A DNA stretch of 64,000 bases from Streptomyces aurantiogriseus (GCF_014649375.1 NZ_BMSX01000025.1:62001-126000), one strand, 5' to 3'. Numbered from the stretch's first letter, positions 8,327-17,480 are shown. The notes: generated by a model not told the origin, from the sequence alone. Made by a program: numbers and translations.

Positions 8327-9955
8327 TCAGTGGCTCGCCCCCGCCGTCGCCGGCGGCAGCTCCACCTGGACGCCCGGGTCGCCGGCGTCCGCCGTGTAGT
8401 CCTCCGGGCTCGTCTCGTCGATGCCCTCCGGAGCCTTGACCGCCTTCAGGACGAAGGTCAGGACCACCGTCACCACCAGGTTCAGCACGAACGCCGTCAG
8501 ACCGATGTAGCCGATCTCGCCGATGCCCGGGATCTCCTTCGACGAGCCGCCGAAGTGCTTCTGGGTCGGGGAGGCGACACCGTACGCGGCGACCGTGCCG
8601 TACACCATGCCGACCGCCCAGCCCGCGAGGAGGGCCCAGCGGTGGAACCAGCGGGTGAACAGACCGCCGACCAGGGCCGGGAAGGTCTGCAGGATCCAGA
8701 TGCCGCCCAGGAGCTGGAAGTTGATGGCGACCGTCTTGTCCATCGTCAGGACGAAGGCCAGCGCGCCGACCTTCACCAGGAGCGAGACCAGCTTGGAGAC
8801 GCGGGTCTCGTCCTTGGGCGTGGCGTCCGGCTTGATGAAGTCCTTGTAGATGTTGCGGGTGAAGAGGTTCGCGGCCGCGATGGACATGATCGCCGCCGGG
8901 ACGAGCGCGCCGATGCCGATCGCCGCGAAGGCCACGCCCGCGAACCAGTCCGGGAACATGTTCTCGAAGAGCTGCGGGATCGCCAGCTGCCCGTTGGTGA
9001 CCTTGACGCCGGCCGCGATCGCCATGAAGCCCAGCAGGGCCAGCAGGCCGAGCATGAGGGAGTACAGCGGCAGAATCGTGGTGTTGCGGCGGATCACGTC
9101 ACGGCTGCGCGAGGACAGCGTCGCGGTGATCGAGTGCGGGTACATGAAGAGCGCCAGCGCGGAGCCCAGCGCCAGTGTGGCGTAGGTCCACTGGCTCGCC
9201 TCGGCCGGCACCAGGGCGCCGCGCGGCTTCTCCGTCGCCGGGTTGATCTGCGCGTACGCGTCACCCGCCTTGGCGAAGACGTCGTCGAACCCGCCCAGTT
9301 TGATCGGGATGTAGATGATCGCCACCGCGATCACGATGTAGATCAGCGTGTCCTTCACGAACGCGATCAGCGCGGGGGCGCGCAGACCCGACGAGTAGGT
9401 GTACGCGGCCAGCACACCGAAGGCGATCAGCAGCGGCAGGTCCTTGATGAACCAGTTGGTGTTCTCACCGCCGCCGACGCCCATCACGTCCAGCACGGCC
9501 TGGATGCCGACCAGTTGGAGCGCGATGTACGGCATCGTCGCCAGAATGCCCGTCAGGGCCACCGCCAGCGACAGGCCCTTGGAGCCGAAGCGGCCGCGCA
9601 CGAAGTCCGAGGTCGTCACGTACCCGTGCTTGTGGGAGACCGACCACAGGCGCGGCAGGAACGTGAAGATCAGCGGGTAGACGAGGATCGTGTAGGGCAC
9701 CGCGAAGAAGCCCGCCGCGCCCGCCGCGTAGATCGCCGCCGGGACGGCGACGAAGGTGTACGCCGTGTAGAGGTCACCGCCGAGCAGGAACCAGGTGACC
9801 CAGGTGCCGAACGACCGTCCGCCCAGGCCCCATTCGTCCAGGCTGTGCTCGTTCTCGGCCTTGCGCCAGCGCGCGGCCAGGAAGCCCATGACCGTGACGG
9901 CCAGGAAGAAGAAGATGAAGACGGCGAGTGCGACGCCGTTCACGCCGTCCTTCAC
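8327..9955 (-). CDS. mctP: Sodium:solute symporter, monocarboxylate permease MctP-like
   Basis: A 542-residue SSS-family integral membrane protein with about 13 hydrophobic helices. It starts with a helix after the N-terminus (VALAVFIFFFLAVTVMGFLA) and contains the family segment GGRSFGTWVTWFLLGGDLYTAYTF (shortened here to GLGGRSFGTWVTWFLLGGD). It probably imports acetate, lactate, pyruvate or similar monocarboxylates. The GTG start overlaps the stop of the upstream DUF3311 gene (GTGA), the standard pairing for MctP-type permeases. Substrate specificity cannot be read from sequence. Confidence 0.85.
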   Translation of the reverse strand: MKDGVNGVALAVFIFFFLAVTVMGFLAARWRKAENEHSLDEWGLGGRSFGTWVTWFLLGGDLYTAYTFVAVPAAIYAAGAAGFFAVPYTILVYPLIFTFLPRLWSVSHKHGYVTTSDFVRGRFGSKGLSLAVALTGILATMPYIALQLVGIQAVLDVMGVGGGENTNWFIKDLPLLIAFGVLAAYTYSSGLRAPALIAFVKDTLIYIVIAVAIIYIPIKLGGFDDVFAKAGDAYAQINPATEKPRGALVPAEASQWTYATLALGSALALFMYPHSITATLSSRSRDVIRRNTTILPLYSLMLGLLALLGFMAIAAGVKVTNGQLAIPQLFENMFPDWFAGVAFAAIGIGALVPAAIMSIAAANLFTRNIYKDFIKPDATPKDETRVSKLVSLLVKVGALAFVLTMDKTVAINFQLLGGIWILQTFPALVGGLFTRWFHRWALLAGWAVGMVYGTVAAYGVASPTQKHFGGSSKEIPGIGEIGYIGLTAFVLNLVVTVVLTFVLKAVKAPEGIDETSPEDYTADAGDPGVQVELPPATAGASH

Positions 9956-10218
9956 TGCGACGCACCCCCGTCCGAGGCCTTGCGGGCGCGCTGGTCACGC
10001 TGCCACAGCTTGTACGCGACCATCGTGAGCGCGGTGGAGATCAGCACCCACAGCATCTGGTACCAGTAGAAGAAGGGGATCCCGATGAACGCCGGATCCA
10101 CCTTCGCGTAAGAACCCACCCACAGCATCGCCACGAACGGCGCGAACAGGCAGAGGGCGATGACGACGCGCACGGGCGTCACCACCGGTCCTCTGGTCAC
10201 TTCTGGGGCATCTGACAT
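9952..10218 (-). CDS. DUF3311 small membrane protein, symporter partner
   Basis: An 88-residue protein with two membrane helices (VRVVIALCLFAPFVAMLWVG and FFYWYQMLWVLISTALTMVAY) and a charged tail. DUF3311 proteins are regularly encoded just upstream of monocarboxylate-type SSS symporters and are thought to be a small subunit. Start ATG 10218 gives MSDAPEV; an upstream in-frame start adds only seven residues. Translation is coupled to the symporter by overlap. Confidence 0.82.
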   Translation of the reverse strand: MSDAPEVTRGPVVTPVRVVIALCLFAPFVAMLWVGSYAKVDPAFIGIPFFYWYQMLWVLISTALTMVAYKLWQRDQRARKASDGGASQ

Positions 10219-10520
10219 CGAGCGGCTCCGTCCCCTCACTGAACACCGTGTAGTGCGCAGGAAATCTAAGCGACGGTTCCGTTCCGGGAAACCCCCTGTA
10301 GGAGCGAGGGTTCCGGCGCGCTTCGCTTCCTTCGCGGCGCACCGGGAGCCCTCCCGTCCTTCAAGAGTTGCCCACTCGCCGGTATCGGTTGACAGCGAGT
10401 TTCCAGTCGTTGCGCGACCCGTCGGGGTTCACTCCCCCTGGGGGCGCTTGAGCCGCGCCACGCTGCATTGTTCCGGGGGGTAACCCCCGGACCCCCAGCC
10501 GACCCTGTTCTCGCCCCGTC
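10219..10520. other. Intergenic region with a hairpin and an echo of the dasR 3' end
   Basis: No gene is seen. CCGGGGGG-TAA-CCCCCGG (10473-10490) forms a hairpin downstream of dasR. Bases 10442-10462 repeat the dasR 3' end at 10531-10551 with two mismatches; on the minus strand this encodes VARLKRP followed by QGE and a stop, parallel to the dasR ending VARLKRPAE. Confidence 0.6.
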
Positions 10521-11285
10521 TTACTCCGCAGGCCGCTTCAGCCGCGCCACGAACTTGTAGCGGTCCCCCCGGTAGACCGACCGCACCCACTCCACCGGCT
10601 TGCCCTCCTTGTCCAGGGAGTGCCGGGAGAGCATCAGCATCGGCAGGCCCACGTCGGTGCCGAGCAGGCCCGCCTCGCGCGGGGTGGCCAGCGAGGTCTC
10701 GATGGTCTCCTCGGCCTCCGCGAGATGGACGTCGTAGACCTCGGCGAGCGCGGTGTAGAGGGACGTGTACTTGACGAGACTGCGCCGCAGGGCGGGGAAG
10801 CGCTTCGCGCTCAGGTGGGTCGTCTCGATCGCCATCGGCTCGCCGTTGGCCATGCGCAGCCGCTCGATGCGCAGCACGCGCCCGCCGGGGGCGATGTCGA
10901 GCAGACCGGCGAGGGTGTCGTCGGCGGTGATGTAGCCGATGTCGAGGAGCTGGGAGGTGGGTTCGAGGCCCTGGGCGCGCATGTCCTCGGTGTAGGAGGT
11001 GAGTTGGAGCGCCTGGGACACCTTCGGCTTGGCGACGAAGGTGCCCTTGCCCTGGATGCGCTCCAGCCGGCCCTCGACGACCAGCTCCTGAAGGGCCTGG
11101 CGCACGGTCGTGCGCGACGTGTCGAACTCGGCCGCCAGCGTCCGCTCGGGCGGCACCGGTGTACCGGGCGCCTGGGTCTCCGTCATGTCGAGCAGGTGCT
11201 TCTTCAGGCGGTAGTACTTGGGCACACGCGCGGTACGGACGGTCGCCCCACCCTCGTTCTCCGCACTGCTGACGTCGGTGCTCAT
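10521..11285 (-). CDS. dasR: GntR/HutC-family regulator DasR
   Basis: Global regulator of amino-sugar uptake and catabolism, development and antibiotic synthesis; glucosamine-6-phosphate and GlcNAc-6-P release it from DNA. The 254-residue protein has a GntR winged helix at about 25-90 (EFDTSRTTVRQALQELVVEG) and a UTRA effector domain over the C-terminal two thirds. ATG 11285 gives the known length; a 13-residue upstream extension is open. It is divergent from dasABC, with dre operators between them, and sits beside the metabolic genes it controls. A DasR operator lies 145 bp upstream of its own start, so autoregulation is likely. Confidence 0.95.
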   Translation of the reverse strand: MSTDVSSAENEGGATVRTARVPKYYRLKKHLLDMTETQAPGTPVPPERTLAAEFDTSRTTVRQALQELVVEGRLERIQGKGTFVAKPKVSQALQLTSYTEDMRAQGLEPTSQLLDIGYITADDTLAGLLDIAPGGRVLRIERLRMANGEPMAIETTHLSAKRFPALRRSLVKYTSLYTALAEVYDVHLAEAEETIETSLATPREAGLLGTDVGLPMLMLSRHSLDKEGKPVEWVRSVYRGDRYKFVARLKRPAE

Positions 11286-11429
11286 GGCCTGCCTTCCCGG
11301 CTCCGGTGCCGAAACGACCGACATCCCATCGGCCGCGGGTCACATCGTGGCACGGGTTCGTGGGCGGGGTGTCCCCTGCGGGTGACCTCGCGCGCTCCGT
11401 GATCTTCTCTGTATACCTCCGGGACCCTT

Positions 11430-11445
11430 CTTGGTCTAGTCCAGC
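11430..11445. promoter_or_regulatory. DasR-responsive element (dre) near dasR
   Basis: CTTGGTCTAGTCCAGC matches the dre consensus ACTGGTCTAGACCAGT at most positions, including the central GGTCTAG. It is located between dasR and dasA, nearer dasR. Confidence 0.75.
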
Positions 11446-11564
11446 ACGCGGCTTGCGGGTCAGTGGTACACCCCGCCGACGGGGCTCGATCCACCGCCCA
11501 GAAATTGAAAAGTCCCTGCATATCGCGGTCGCGTAACGGACGACCCAACCCCGGTTGCACACCC

Positions 11565-11593
11565 TTGACAGCCCTATTGGTCTGAGCCAAGCT
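11565..11593 (+). promoter_or_regulatory. dasA promoter
   Basis: TTGACA (11565-11570), a 17-bp spacer and CAAGCT (11588-11593). A weaker dre-like ATTGGTCTGAGCCAAG (11576-11591) overlaps the spacer and -10, and a strong dre begins 7 bp downstream, a layout suited to repression by DasR. Confidence 0.6.
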
Positions 11594-11599
11594 CTCCGC

Positions 11600-11615
11600 A
11601 CTGGTCTACACCACT
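11600..11615. promoter_or_regulatory. DasR-responsive element (dre) of dasA
   Basis: ACTGGTCTACACCACT is a near-consensus dre at the predicted start of the dasA transcript. A further partial match ACTGGTCCAGG overlaps its right end from 11613. Confidence 0.85.
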
Positions 11616-11706
11616 GGTCCAGGTCCCGGCCCCACGGACGGTACGCGTTGACGCTCGACCGCGGCGAGGAGGCAGGGGGGTTTGTGGCATCCCTGAGGAG
11701 GATGGC

Positions 11707-12993
11707 GTGAAGCGCAAGCTGACAGCCGCGATCGGAATCGCGGGCATGATGATCTCCATCGCGGCGTGCGGGGGCGACAAGGACAGCGGGGGCTCGGACA
11801 AGAACGGCGCCGAGGCCAAGGAACTGACGGTCTGGCTCACCGTCGACGCGCAGAACAACTGGCCCGACCTGGTGAAGGCCGCCGACGCGGCGGTGCAGAA
11901 GAAGCACCCCGGCCTCAAGATCACCCACGAGTACTACGGCTGGCCCGACAAGAACGCCAAGCTCGACGCGGTCCTCGCCACCGACAAGGCCCCCGACGTC
12001 GTCGAGATGGGCAACACCGAGATGCTCGGCTACATGGTCAAGGGCGCCTTCGCCCCCCTCGACGCCTCGAAGTTCGACAACTCCTCCGCCTGGCTGGACG
12101 GCCTCAAGGCCTCGGTGACCTACGAGGACAAGACCTACGGCGTCCCGTACTACGCGGGCGGCCGCGTCGGCAACTGGCGCAAGGACCTCTTCGCCTCCGT
12201 CGGTGTGAAGACCGCCCCGACGACGTACGCGGAGCTGACCGCCGCCCTGGACAAGGTCCAGAAGAAGGAGGGCGACAAGTTCAACGCCTGGTACCAGCCC
12301 ACCCGCGACTGGTACGCGGCCATGTCCTTCGTCTACGACGCCGGCGGCTCCATCGCGGTCGAGTCGGGCGGCGAGTGGAAGGCCAACCTCTCCTCGCCGG
12401 AGTCCGTCAAGGGCCTCAACGAGTTCAAGAACGTCGTCGACAAGTACATGCACGGCGACAAGACCAAGGACGAGTCCGACCGGTACATCGTCTACGGCCA
12501 GGGCAAGTCCGGCATGATCTTCGGTGCCGCCTGGGAGGGCGCGACCGCCGAGGCCCCGGAGAACGACAAGACCGGCAAGCTCAAGGGCAACCTCGAGAAC
12601 TTCGTGATGCCCGGCCCGTCCGGCAAGAACCTCCCCGTCTTCCTGGGCGGCTCCGACCTCGCCGTCCCGGTGAAGTCGGACGCGCAGGACCTCGCCGCCG
12701 AGTGGATCAACGCGTTCACCGGCCCCTCCGGTCAGAAGGGCCTGATGGCCAAGGGCAACCTGCCCAACAACAAGACCGACCTCGCGACCCTGAAGGGCGA
12801 CCCCAAGACGGCCGTACCGGCCACCGCCGCCGAGTCCAACTGGTTCGTCCCGATGGCCCCCGGCTGGGGCCAGGTCGAGAAGGCCCAGATCCTGCAGACC
12901 ATGCTGCAGAGCATCGGCACCGGCAAGAAGACGGTCGAGGAAGCCGCGAAGGAAGCGGACGCCGCGATCGACAAGGTCATCAACACCAAGTGA
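11707..12993 (+). CDS. dasA: Chitobiose-binding lipoprotein DasA
   Basis: Extracellular solute-binding lipoprotein of the N,N'-diacetylchitobiose ABC importer. The 428-residue protein opens with a Lys/Arg-rich n-region and hydrophobic core ending in the lipobox-like SIAAC (Cys21), then a type 1 extracellular sugar-binding fold (ELTVWLTVDAQNNW, LTAALDKVQKKEG). GTG 11707 follows GAGGAGG (about 11696-11702) at short spacing. It is transcribed from a DasR-controlled promoter. A hairpin after its stop probably reduces read-through into dasBC, giving excess binding protein. Confidence 0.95.
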   Translation: MKRKLTAAIGIAGMMISIAACGGDKDSGGSDKNGAEAKELTVWLTVDAQNNWPDLVKAADAAVQKKHPGLKITHEYYGWPDKNAKLDAVLATDKAPDVVEMGNTEMLGYMVKGAFAPLDASKFDNSSAWLDGLKASVTYEDKTYGVPYYAGGRVGNWRKDLFASVGVKTAPTTYAELTAALDKVQKKEGDKFNAWYQPTRDWYAAMSFVYDAGGSIAVESGGEWKANLSSPESVKGLNEFKNVVDKYMHGDKTKDESDRYIVYGQGKSGMIFGAAWEGATAEAPENDKTGKLKGNLENFVMPGPSGKNLPVFLGGSDLAVPVKSDAQDLAAEWINAFTGPSGQKGLMAKGNLPNNKTDLATLKGDPKTAVPATAAESNWFVPMAPGWGQVEKAQILQTMLQSIGTGKKTVEEAAKEADAAIDKVINTK

Positions 12994-12998
12994 GGCGA

Positions 12999-13028
12999 GG
13001 CGGGGCTCCGCTGCGGCGGAGCCCCGCC
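12999..13028 (+). terminator. Intra-operon attenuating hairpin between dasA and dasB
   Basis: GGCGGGGCTCCGC (12999-13011) pairs perfectly with GCGGAGCCCCGCC (13016-13028) around TGCG. No T-run follows. Such hairpins after binding-protein genes stabilise the upstream message and limit downstream expression. Confidence 0.7.
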
Positions 13029-13089
13029 GTCCGTACGACCTACCGGTCTTTGCCTTCGTACGACCTGAGGGACCGCTGAGGAGCGCGCG

Positions 13090-14076
13090 ATGAGTGCCGC
13101 AGACACGACCACCCCTGCCAAGGTGCCGCCGCCGCGGTCGGCACCGCCACCGCCCGCACCGCAGCGGCCCCGCGTGAAACGGACCTCCGGCACCGCCGGC
13201 ACCCCCTGGCTGCTGCTCGCCCCCTGCCTGCTGGTCCTCCTGCTGGTGATGGGCTATCCGCTGGTCCGCCTGGTCACCCTCTCCTTCCAGAAGTTCGGCC
13301 AGTCCCAGCTGTGGGGCTTCCAGCCGGCCGAGTCGGTCGGGTTCGAGAACTTCACCAAGGTGCTGGGCGACGGCGAGTTCTGGGCGGTCGTGCTGCGCAC
13401 GATCGTCTTCGCGGCCGGCTGCGTGATCTTCACGATGGTCATCGGCATGCTGATCGCGCTGCTGCTCCAGCGGGTCTCCGGCTGGGTGAAGACGCTGGTC
13501 AACATCGCCCTGGTGGCCAGCTGGGGCATGCCGGTCATCGTCGCCACCACCGTCTTCAAATGGCTGTTCGACGCCGACTACGGCATCCTCAACGCGGTCC
13601 TGAGCAAGCTGCCCGGCGTCGAACTGATCGGGCACAACTGGTTCGCGAGCGGACCGCAGGGCCTCGCCGTGATCATGCTCCTGGTGGTCTGGGGAGCCGT
13701 CCCCTTCGTCGTGATCACCCTGAGCGCCGGCCTCACCCAGGTCCCGAAGGAACTGGAGGAGGCCGCCCGTCTCGACGGCGCAGGCTCCTGGGGCGTCTTC
13801 CGGTACGTCACCCTGCCCGTCCTCAAGCCGATCCTCGTGATGCTCACGACCCTGTCGGTCATCTGGGACATGGGCGTCTTCCCGCAGGTCTTCGTGATGC
13901 GCAACGGCCATCCCGAGGCCGAGTTCCAGATCCTGACGACGTACTCCTACGACCGCGCCTTCGTCGTCAACGACTACGGGCAGGGCTCGGCGATCGCCCT
14001 GATCACCGTGCTGCTCCTGCTCGGTGTGGTCGCCGTCTACATGCGCCAGATGCTGAAGATCGGAGAGGTCGAATGA
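13090..14076 (+). CDS. dasB: Chitobiose ABC transporter permease DasB
   Basis: A 328-residue MalF-type membrane subunit. A Pro-rich cytoplasmic N-terminus (PPPRSAPPPPAPQ) precedes six membrane helices, and the EAA loop is visible as ELEEAARLDGAGSWGVFRYV. It works with DasC and a shared ATPase encoded elsewhere (MsiK in Streptomyces), since no ATPase gene is present here. ATG 13090 follows GAGGAGCG. Its stop overlaps the dasC start. Confidence 0.93.
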   Translation: MSAADTTTPAKVPPPRSAPPPPAPQRPRVKRTSGTAGTPWLLLAPCLLVLLLVMGYPLVRLVTLSFQKFGQSQLWGFQPAESVGFENFTKVLGDGEFWAVVLRTIVFAAGCVIFTMVIGMLIALLLQRVSGWVKTLVNIALVASWGMPVIVATTVFKWLFDADYGILNAVLSKLPGVELIGHNWFASGPQGLAVIMLLVVWGAVPFVVITLSAGLTQVPKELEEAARLDGAGSWGVFRYVTLPVLKPILVMLTTLSVIWDMGVFPQVFVMRNGHPEAEFQILTTYSYDRAFVVNDYGQGSAIALITVLLLLGVVAVYMRQMLKIGEVE

Positions 14077-14939
14077 GCGCCGTCGCCACCGCGGGAAGCG
14101 GCTCCGGGACCGGCTCGGGGCGTCGGAAGTCCAAGCTCGGCTGGAACCTGCTCGGCCTCCTCGTCTTCGTCACCGCCGGCTTCCCCGTCTACTGGATGCT
14201 CAACACGGCGTTCAAGCCGGCGAAGGACGCCATCGACCCGGACCCGAGCCTGCTGCCCACGGGCCTCACCCTGTCCAACTTCAGCCGCGCCCTGGACATC
14301 GCCGACTTCTGGGGCCCGGTCGGCCGCAGCCTGGTCGTCTCCCTCGCGGTCGTCGCGATCGGCGTCGTCGTCGGCATGCTGGCCGCCCTCGCCATCTCCC
14401 GGTTCGCCTTCCGCGGCCGCAAGATCGTGATCGTCGGCATCCTGGCCGTCCAGATGGTCCCGCTGGTCGCGATGATCATCCCGGTCTTCCTGCTCCTGAA
14501 CGACCTGGGCCAGTACGACCGGCTGACCGGCCTGATCATCACGTACCTGACCTTCATCCTCCCCTTCACGGTGTGGACGCTGCGCGGCTTCATCGTCAAC
14601 ATCCCGAAGGAGCTGGAGGAGGCCGCGATGGTCGACGGCTGCTCCCGCACGGGCGCCTTCCTGCGGATCGTGTTCCCGCTCCTCGCCCCCGGCATGGTCG
14701 CCACCTCGGTCTACGGCTTCATCCAGGCCTGGAACGAGTACCTCTACGCCCTGATGCTGCTCAGCCAGAAGAACCAGACCGCGACCGTCTGGCTCGGCAA
14801 CTTCACCACCAAGCACGGCACCGAGTACGCCCCGATGATGGCCGGCGCCACCATGATGGCCGTACCGATCGTCGTCCTCTTCCTCCTCGTCCAGCGCAAG
14901 ATGGCCGCGGGTCTGACCGCGGGCGCCGTGAAGGGATAA
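14073..14939 (+). CDS. dasC: Chitobiose ABC transporter permease DasC
   Basis: A 288-residue MalG-type permease with six helices and the EAA loop ELEEAAMVDGCSRTGAFLRI. The ATG at 14073 overlaps the dasB stop (ATGA), so the pair is translationally coupled. Only 8 bp separate it from the glycosidase gene, making dasB-dasC-dasD one unit. Confidence 0.93.
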   Translation: MSAVATAGSGSGTGSGRRKSKLGWNLLGLLVFVTAGFPVYWMLNTAFKPAKDAIDPDPSLLPTGLTLSNFSRALDIADFWGPVGRSLVVSLAVVAIGVVVGMLAALAISRFAFRGRKIVIVGILAVQMVPLVAMIIPVFLLLNDLGQYDRLTGLIITYLTFILPFTVWTLRGFIVNIPKELEEAAMVDGCSRTGAFLRIVFPLLAPGMVATSVYGFIQAWNEYLYALMLLSQKNQTATVWLGNFTTKHGTEYAPMMAGATMMAVPIVVLFLLVQRKMAAGLTAGAVKG

Positions 14940-14947
14940 CGCCCCCG

Positions 14948-16438
14948 ATGACGACAATCGCCAGCGGCACCGACACTCTGACGCGCGACGCCCTGACGGT
15001 CCTCCAGCCCGGCTTCCCCGGCACCACCGCCCCCGACTGGCTGCTGCGCCGCCTCGGTGAGGGCCTCGCGTCGGTCGGCCTGTTCGGCCGCAACATCGCC
15101 TCACCCGGGCAACTGGCCTCGCTGACCGCCCAGTTGCGTGCCGAACGCGACGACGTGCTCGTTGCGATCGACGAGGAGGGCGGAGACGTGACCCGCCTGG
15201 AGGTGCGCACCGGTTCCAGCTTCCCCGGCAACCACGCGCTGGGCGCGGTGGACGACGTGGAACTGACCAGAGAGGTCGCCTTCGAGCTGGGCCGCCGGCT
15301 CGCGGCCTGCGGGGTCGACTTCAACTGGGCCCCGTCGGCCGACGTGAACTCCGATCCGGGCAACCCGGTGATCGGCGTCCGCTCCTTCGGTGCCGACCCC
15401 GACCTGGTCGCCCGCCACACCGCGGCCTACGTCACCGGCCTCCAGGCGGCGGGAGTGGCGGCCTGCACCAAACACTTCCCCGGCCACGGCGACACGGCCG
15501 TCGACTCCCACCTCGCCCTGCCCCGCATCGACGCGGACCCCGCGGTGCTGGCCGAGCGCGAGCTGGCCCCCTTCCGCGCGGCCATCGCCGCGGGCACACG
15601 CGCGGTGATGAGCGCCCACATCCTCGTCCCCGCCCTGGACCCCGACCGCCCGGCAACGTTGTCGCGCCCCGTCCTGACCGACCTCCTGCGCGGCGACCTC
15701 CACTACGACGGCCTGATCGTCACCGACGGCATGGAGATGCAGGCCATCGCCGCGACGTACGGCATCGAGCGGGGGAGCGTCCTCGCGATCGCGGCAGGCG
15801 CGGACGCGATCTGCGTGGGCGGCGGCCTCGCCGACGACGAGACGGTACGCCGCCTGCGCGACGCCCTCGTCGCCGCCGTCCGCAGGGGCGAACTGCCCGA
15901 GGAACGCCTGGCGGACGCGGCGGAACGGGTCCGGGCGCTGGCCCGGTGGACGGCTTCGGCCGTGGCTCCCGCCGAGGCGGCTGCGGTGCGCCCCGACATC
16001 GGCCTCCTCGCCGCCCGCCGCGCCCTCCGCCTCACCGGCGCGGACCGCTTCACCCCGCTCACCGAGGCCCCGTACGTCGCCGCCCTCACGCCGGTCGCCA
16101 ACATCGCCGTCGGCGACGAGACCCCGTGGGGCGTCACCGCGGAGCTCGCCCGGCTCCTGCCCGGCACGGAGACGGGCAGCTTCGCCGGCGAGGACGCGGG
16201 ACACGCGGCGCTGGCCGCGGCGGGGGAGCGGCGCATCGTCGCCGTGGTCCGCGACGAGCACCGCCACCCCTGGATGGCGACGGCCCTCGGCACCCTCCTC
16301 GCCGCCCGCCCGGACACCGTCGTCGTCGAGATGGGCGTCCCCCAGGCCGCGCCCCGCGGCGCCCTCCACCTCGCCACCCACGGCGCGGCCCGCGTCTGCG
16401 GCCGAGCGGCGGCGGAGGTCATCGCAGGCGTGCGGTAG
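14948..16438 (+). CDS. dasD: Glycoside hydrolase family 3 beta-N-acetylglucosaminidase (DasD-type)
   Basis: Hydrolyses imported chitobiose or chito-oligosaccharides to GlcNAc. The 496-residue protein has the NagZ-type GH3 barrel: DEEGGDVTRL, KHFPGHGDTAVDSH (the His/Asp general-acid loop of GH3 glucosaminidases) and the nucleophile region VTDGMEMQA. There is no signal peptide, so it acts in the cytoplasm on transported sugar. ATG 14948 comes 8 bp after dasC. The C-terminal ~150 residues are less conserved. In S. coelicolor the corresponding gene is dasD. Confidence 0.9.
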   Translation: MTTIASGTDTLTRDALTVLQPGFPGTTAPDWLLRRLGEGLASVGLFGRNIASPGQLASLTAQLRAERDDVLVAIDEEGGDVTRLEVRTGSSFPGNHALGAVDDVELTREVAFELGRRLAACGVDFNWAPSADVNSDPGNPVIGVRSFGADPDLVARHTAAYVTGLQAAGVAACTKHFPGHGDTAVDSHLALPRIDADPAVLAERELAPFRAAIAAGTRAVMSAHILVPALDPDRPATLSRPVLTDLLRGDLHYDGLIVTDGMEMQAIAATYGIERGSVLAIAAGADAICVGGGLADDETVRRLRDALVAAVRRGELPEERLADAAERVRALARWTASAVAPAEAAAVRPDIGLLAARRALRLTGADRFTPLTEAPYVAALTPVANIAVGDETPWGVTAELARLLPGTETGSFAGEDAGHAALAAAGERRIVAVVRDEHRHPWMATALGTLLAARPDTVVVEMGVPQAAPRGALHLATHGAARVCGRAAAEVIAGVR

Positions 16439-16502
16439 GCGCTCCGCCGGCCGTGCCGATGTGCGGCTTCGCAGCGGGGCCGCGATGTGCCGTCGGCCGT
16501 CT

Positions 16503-16580
16503 GCGGCACCGTCGTGGCCGGTAGAGCCCACGCGACGGAGCCGCATAGCGACACAGCTCCGCGCCCCTTCGGGGGCGCTG
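16503..16580. repeat. Degenerate copy of a common Streptomyces intergenic element
   Basis: GCACCGTCGTGGCCGG and, further on, GCTCCGCGCCCCTTCGGGGG resemble blocks of a dispersed element I recall from many Streptomyces intergenic regions. The middle is divergent. No coding potential is seen from 16439 to 16694. Confidence 0.4.
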
Positions 16581-16628
16581 CCGAACCGCAGCGGACCTCC
16601 CCCGACCTGCTGAAGCCCTACGCGGCCG

Positions 16629-16663
16629 AAGGCGCCGGGCTCCCTCCTGGGAGCCCGGCGCCT
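16629..16663. terminator. Bidirectional hairpin terminator between dasD and nagB
   Basis: AAGGCGCCGGGCTCC (16629-16643) pairs perfectly with GGGAGCCCGGCGCCTT around a short CTCCT loop. It sits between two convergent genes, with A and T ends that suit termination in both directions. Confidence 0.88.
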
Positions 16664-16694
16664 TCGTGTCGCCCGGGATGCGCGCGGCCGGTGC

Positions 16695-17480
16695 TCAGAG
16701 TCCCTGCCAGTGCGGCTTGTTGGCGTAGGTGTGCCGGAAGTAGTCCGCGAGCTTCAGCTTGGACGCGGCGGCCTCGTCGACGACGACCGTCGCATGCGGG
16801 TGCAGCTGGAGCGCCGAGGCGGGGCACACCGCCGCGACCGGCCCCTCGACGGTCGCCGCGACCGCGTCCGCCTTGCCCTCGCCCGTGGCGAGCAGCACCA
16901 GGTGCCGCGCCTCCAGGATCGTGCCGATGCCCTGGGTGATGACGTGGTGCGGGACCTGCTCGATGTCGCCGTCGAAGAAGCGCGCGTTGTCGATCCGGGT
17001 CTGCTCGGTCAGCGTCTTGATCCGCGTCCGGGAGGCCAGCGAGGAGCACGGCTCGTTGAAGCCGATGTGCCCGTCGGTCCCGATCCCGAGCAACTGCAGA
17101 TCCACCCCGCCGGCCTCCGCCAGCGCCCTGTCGTACGCCTCGCACGCCCCCTGGACGTCCTCGGCCGTACCGTCCGGGCCGAGGAACGCGTCCATCCCGA
17201 CGCCGAGCGGCTCCAGCACCTCCCGCCGCAGCACCGAACGGTAGGACTCGGGGTGGTCGGCGGACAGCCCCACGTACTCGTCGAGCTGGGCGATCCGCGC
17301 CCGTGCGGTGTCCACGGCACGGGAGCGCACCTTGGCCGCCAGCGCCTGGTAGATGGGCAGCGGGGTGGAACCGGTGGCCACGCCGAGCAGGGCGTCGGGC
17401 TTGCGCCGCAGGAGCTGCGCCATGGCCTCGGCGATGAGCTCGCCGCCCGACCTGGCGTCCGGAACGATGACAACTTCCAC
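16695..17480 (-). CDS. nagB: Glucosamine-6-phosphate deaminase
   Basis: Converts glucosamine-6-P to fructose-6-P and ammonia, the last step of GlcNAc catabolism. It also consumes the DasR inducer. The protein is 261 residues, the usual length. It has GVATGSTPLPIYQAL (phosphate site), LDEYVGL (catalytic Asp), GIGTDGHIGFNEP (catalytic loop with His) and EQTRIDNARFF. GTG 17480 is the only start consistent with family length, although the frame is open to 17939. A dre operator lies 59-74 bp upstream. Confidence 0.95.
   Translation of the reverse strand: MEVVIVPDARSGGELIAEAMAQLLRRKPDALLGVATGSTPLPIYQALAAKVRSRAVDTARARIAQLDEYVGLSADHPESYRSVLRREVLEPLGVGMDAFLGPDGTAEDVQGACEAYDRALAEAGGVDLQLLGIGTDGHIGFNEPCSSLASRTRIKTLTEQTRIDNARFFDGDIEQVPHHVITQGIGTILEARHLVLLATGEGKADAVAATVEGPVAAVCPASALQLHPHATVVVDEAAASKLKLADYFRHTYANKPHWQGL

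Noticed and set aside
10429..13911. Minus-strand open frame of about 1160 codons opposite dasA-dasB
   Set aside because: It crosses dasR in another frame and lies antisense to dasA and dasB; composition is the usual low-complexity Asp/Arg/Gly/His pattern of a GC-rich shadow frame.
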